A stretch of DNA of 64,000 nt from LZORAL124-50-18 sp051208045 (lineage in GTDB: Bacteria; Pseudomonadota; Gammaproteobacteria; Pseudomonadales; Oleiphilaceae): contig JBPJFY010000001.1 of the NCBI GenBank assembly GCA_051208045.1, forward strand, positions 744,001 through 808,000. Reading direction: 5' to 3'. Every line of letters begins with the position of its first letter. Position 1 is the first letter of the stretch. The translations under genes and the position numbers were made by a program. The notes under the pieces are model-generated. The model made no database searches. It was not told where the DNA came from and saw only the letters and a list, made by a program, of their open reading frames with translations. This document shows positions 62,119 through 64,000 of the stretch, one piece after another.

Positions 62119-62892
62119 CTCCTCAAAGGGGTAATCCTCATCCCACTTATCAAACAGCACTTTGAGCGCGCCACTGTCTTTGAGCGCTTTGAGTCGCCGG
62201 TCATGAATGATGGCGAGCCGTTGTCCCTGTTCGTTGTTCTGAAACGTAAAGTAGAGCGGCAGGACTTTTACCGGTTGAAAGCGAAACAGGTCAGGGGAAT
62301 AGTCCATCATTTTAAGCGCGGAATTGATTTCCTCCTGTGCATCGAGAAAGTAATCCAGGCGGTCACTCATCAACATACGCATGATGATGGTGCGGTTATG
62401 AAATTCCTGTGCATAAAACGGCACACTAATGTACTCGATGAGTTCATAGCCTTTGATGTAGCCAACCTGTCGCCCTTCCAGAGAGGCTTCTCCTTGCCAC
62501 GCCTGGTGTCCGGGCAGGTCCTCTCGTGCGAGTCGTGACATGGCGTAGATGCGATCAACATCAAAAAATTCGGCCGGGTAGGTGACTTCTTCAATTTCGT
62601 CAGCGTAAGCGCCCACCATAATGTCGGTCTGGCCCATCTTTACCAGGCCCACGGAGCGCATGTAGGAGGAAACATTAAATGATAGGGAAAAACCTTCGGG
62701 CTCGTAGATCGCGCGAAGGATATCCCAGTACAGCCCGGTGCCATCGCTGTTGGTCGCGCCCTCCCATGCTTCGCTCTCTACGCGCAGGGTTTGCTTTTCA
62801 TGCGCCAGGCCGGGCACTGCTAAGATGCAGCAGATGGTCATCACCGCAGCGCGGAGAACGGATGAGATAAGACCACATCGACGAGGCAACAC
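62116..62892 (-). CDS. Periplasmic type 3 solute-binding-like protein (GTG start)
   Basis: 258 residues from GTG 62892, with GAGGG upstream. Signal peptide ending VPGLAHEKQ. Features of the amino-acid-type (SBP_bac_3) fold are TLRVESEAWEGATNSDGTGLYWDI, MGQTDIMVGAYADEIEEVTYP and DKWDEDYP near the end. No ABC permease or ATPase is adjacent, and lone proteins of this kind are common in marine gammaproteobacteria, possibly as sensors or with unlinked transporters. Ligand unknown. Confidence 0.85.
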   Translation of the reverse strand: MLPRRCGLISSVLRAAVMTICCILAVPGLAHEKQTLRVESEAWEGATNSDGTGLYWDILRAIYEPEGFSLSFNVSSYMRSVGLVKMGQTDIMVGAYADEIEEVTYPAEFFDVDRIYAMSRLAREDLPGHQAWQGEASLEGRQVGYIKGYELIEYISVPFYAQEFHNRTIIMRMLMSDRLDYFLDAQEEINSALKMMDYSPDLFRFQPVKVLPLYFTFQNNEQGQRLAIIHDRRLKALKDSGALKVLFDKWDEDYPFEE

Positions 62893-62988
62893 AGGATACC
62901 CTCTGACACAGATTGATCTTATTCAGTCTAGCAGCGATTGAAAAATCCACCTATTGTTCACCTTGATGTGCATTGCAGCCGGTGCCGA

Positions 62989-64000
62989 TCAAAGGTTGGT
63001 CCCTGCCAACGTTTCTGAGTTGCCATAGGGTTTGGACTTAAACTGATCCAAAGCGTAGGCGTGAGTGAAGTAACCGGGTTCGATCAAGGGGGCGCGCTGC
63101 ACCGGGAGCGTCACGCGTGACAGGGACAGGTTTTTCAACAGATACGGGCCGGGTTCACCGACATCCTGAAACATCAACCCGTAAAAAGTCAGTGGCACCC
63201 AGTGTACGCCTGGAGAGAGTTCGCCCGCATATTGAGTTTCCCCCACCGGAGTGTTGGCGTCGGTATAGAGGCTGGCCTGAACGTAGTAACGGCTGTGCTG
63301 TGAAATCCGCACTTCCGCTTCCAGCATGAGGTCACCGTCGCTGGTCAATTGGTCACGATAATTGCCAGTGAGTTCTATTTTGGGATCAGAAAGCATGAAA
63401 GTGAGTGCGTCGGCGAGAGCTTCCTGATCGCTGACGATGAGCACTTTATACAGCCCCGGTGCACGCCTGCCTTCCTCTCGGGGAAAGGCGTACTCTGCCG
63501 AGTACACACCATCGCCATCCGGGTCCTGCAGGTCGAGTTGCCCCACCGCCTGCTGTTCCTGGTAGAGCACTTGTGCGACCAGTCGAGAGCGGACCACGCT
63601 CCCCTCTGCGTCGGTGATACGCGCATGAATCTGTGCGCGATCGCCCTGCAGGTAGAACTTACGGTCACTCCAGATGGTCAATGCGAACTGACCATCTTCG
63701 CTGGCCGTGGTGCGCTCATCAATGTCATAGCGTTTTTTAACGGGGTCGTGAGCGGCTTCGGAAAAAGCGCGGTTGAAGGCCGGGTAACGGGAATGCTGCG
63801 CGTGATCTTCGAGCAGTGCTTTGTGCAGCGCTGTTTTTTCCTGAATGGCTCGAATGCGGTCAATGGCTCGACCTGGCGCATCAGGCTCGGTGGGTTGTCG
63901 AGTCACCAGTGGCGGCGACACCAATGCTGTGCGGGTGGTCGGTGCGTTTCCGGATTGTGTCTTCGACTCGCCGGGTGACTGAGGCTTGATTTCAACCTGG
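62989..64000 (-). CDS. Exported protein with choice-of-anchor-like beta domains (partial, 5' end outside)
   Basis: The frame is open to the window edge: 25 more codons precede the TTG at 63924, so the start is outside. At least 337 residues. VDIDERTTASEDGQFALTIWSDRKFYLQGD begins a beta-rich region similar to those in 'choice-of-anchor X' or alpha-2-macroglobulin-like exported proteins (SRLVAQVLYQEQQAVGQLDLQDPDGDGVYSAEY), with a DxDxDG calcium-binding loop (DPDGDGVY). The C-terminal ~120 residues form another sheet domain (LTSDGDLMLEAEVRI). Function unknown; extracellular or envelope location likely. Confidence 0.7.
   Translation of the reverse strand, partial: QVEIKPQSPGESKTQSGNAPTTRTALVSPPLVTRQPTEPDAPGRAIDRIRAIQEKTALHKALLEDHAQHSRYPAFNRAFSEAAHDPVKKRYDIDERTTASEDGQFALTIWSDRKFYLQGDRAQIHARITDAEGSVVRSRLVAQVLYQEQQAVGQLDLQDPDGDGVYSAEYAFPREEGRRAPGLYKVLIVSDQEALADALTFMLSDPKIELTGNYRDQLTSDGDLMLEAEVRISQHSRYYVQASLYTDANTPVGETQYAGELSPGVHWVPLTFYGLMFQDVGEPGPYLLKNLSLSRVTLPVQRAPLIEPGYFTHAYALDQFKSKPYGNSETLAGTNL

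Overview
The window reads as chromosomal DNA of a marine-type gammaproteobacterium of the Pseudomonadales/Oceanospirillales kind. The evidence is the thrS-infC-rpmI-rplT-pheS-pheT-ihfA-merR-tRNA-Pro block (positions 5151-12854), a FabA-type dehydratase, YghU/YfcG-type glutathione transferases, a glutamine-dependent NAD synthase and TAXI-type TRAP uptake. No rRNA, CRISPR array, phage or intact insertion sequence was seen. Gene density is high and most genes have ordinary Shine-Dalgarno starts. Species cannot be named from the sequence alone.

Layout. 1-4168: the end of an RND/MMPL-type exporter, then a TAXI TRAP transporter (binding protein plus fused permease). 4170-4925: an orphan ParA. 5151-12854: the translation block, with infC starting at ATT. 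12909-20985: oxidoreductase/LysR pair, MBL hydrolase, GSTs, a DUF2235 hydrolase, a GcvA-type LysR gene broken by one in-frame stop, and a three-gene isomerase-GST-acetyltransferase operon. 21014-27485: secreted proteins, namely a DUF4214 protein with a degenerate M23 domain, a Pro-rich exported protein, and a 1163-residue RTX/cadherin-like protein. 27482-38354: AraC regulators beside lipid-type enzymes (SGNH lipoprotein, sterol desaturase, FabA), plus NadE, pirin, azoreductase and an MFS pump. 38543-45587: NTF2-like protein, enoyl-CoA hydratase, GNAT-nitrilase fusion, NIT-domain chemoreceptor, FHA protein. 45759-50056: RND efflux operon with a 270-bp MITE-like palindromic element just upstream. 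50567-54636: antiporter, a 48-residue membrane protein, DMT exporter, and an ATPase whose promoter sits in a striking dyad. 54658-64000: a two-component/outer-membrane operon, an AT-rich one-gene insert between perfect 47-bp repeats, a very acidic repeat protein, a periplasmic binding protein and a partial anchor-type protein.

The best candidate for an undescribed system is 54658-62058. One minus-strand operon encodes a histidine kinase, a small exported protein, a TPR plus outer-membrane barrel protein with an Asp/Trp-rich loop, and an OmpR-type regulator. The neighbouring plus-strand gene encodes a 424-residue acidic protein with three ~100-residue repeats and a similar Asp/Trp-rich tail. 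The two look like a once-divergent pair, later split by an AT-rich cassette flanked by 47-bp direct repeats.

A second theme is local DNA repeats at gene borders. There is a seven-unit 17-bp array between an AraC gene and a sterol desaturase, 15-, 16-, 19- and 20-bp tandem repeats at four other gene boundaries, and a six-site dyad symmetrical to the base around the promoter and start of the ATPase gene at 53536.
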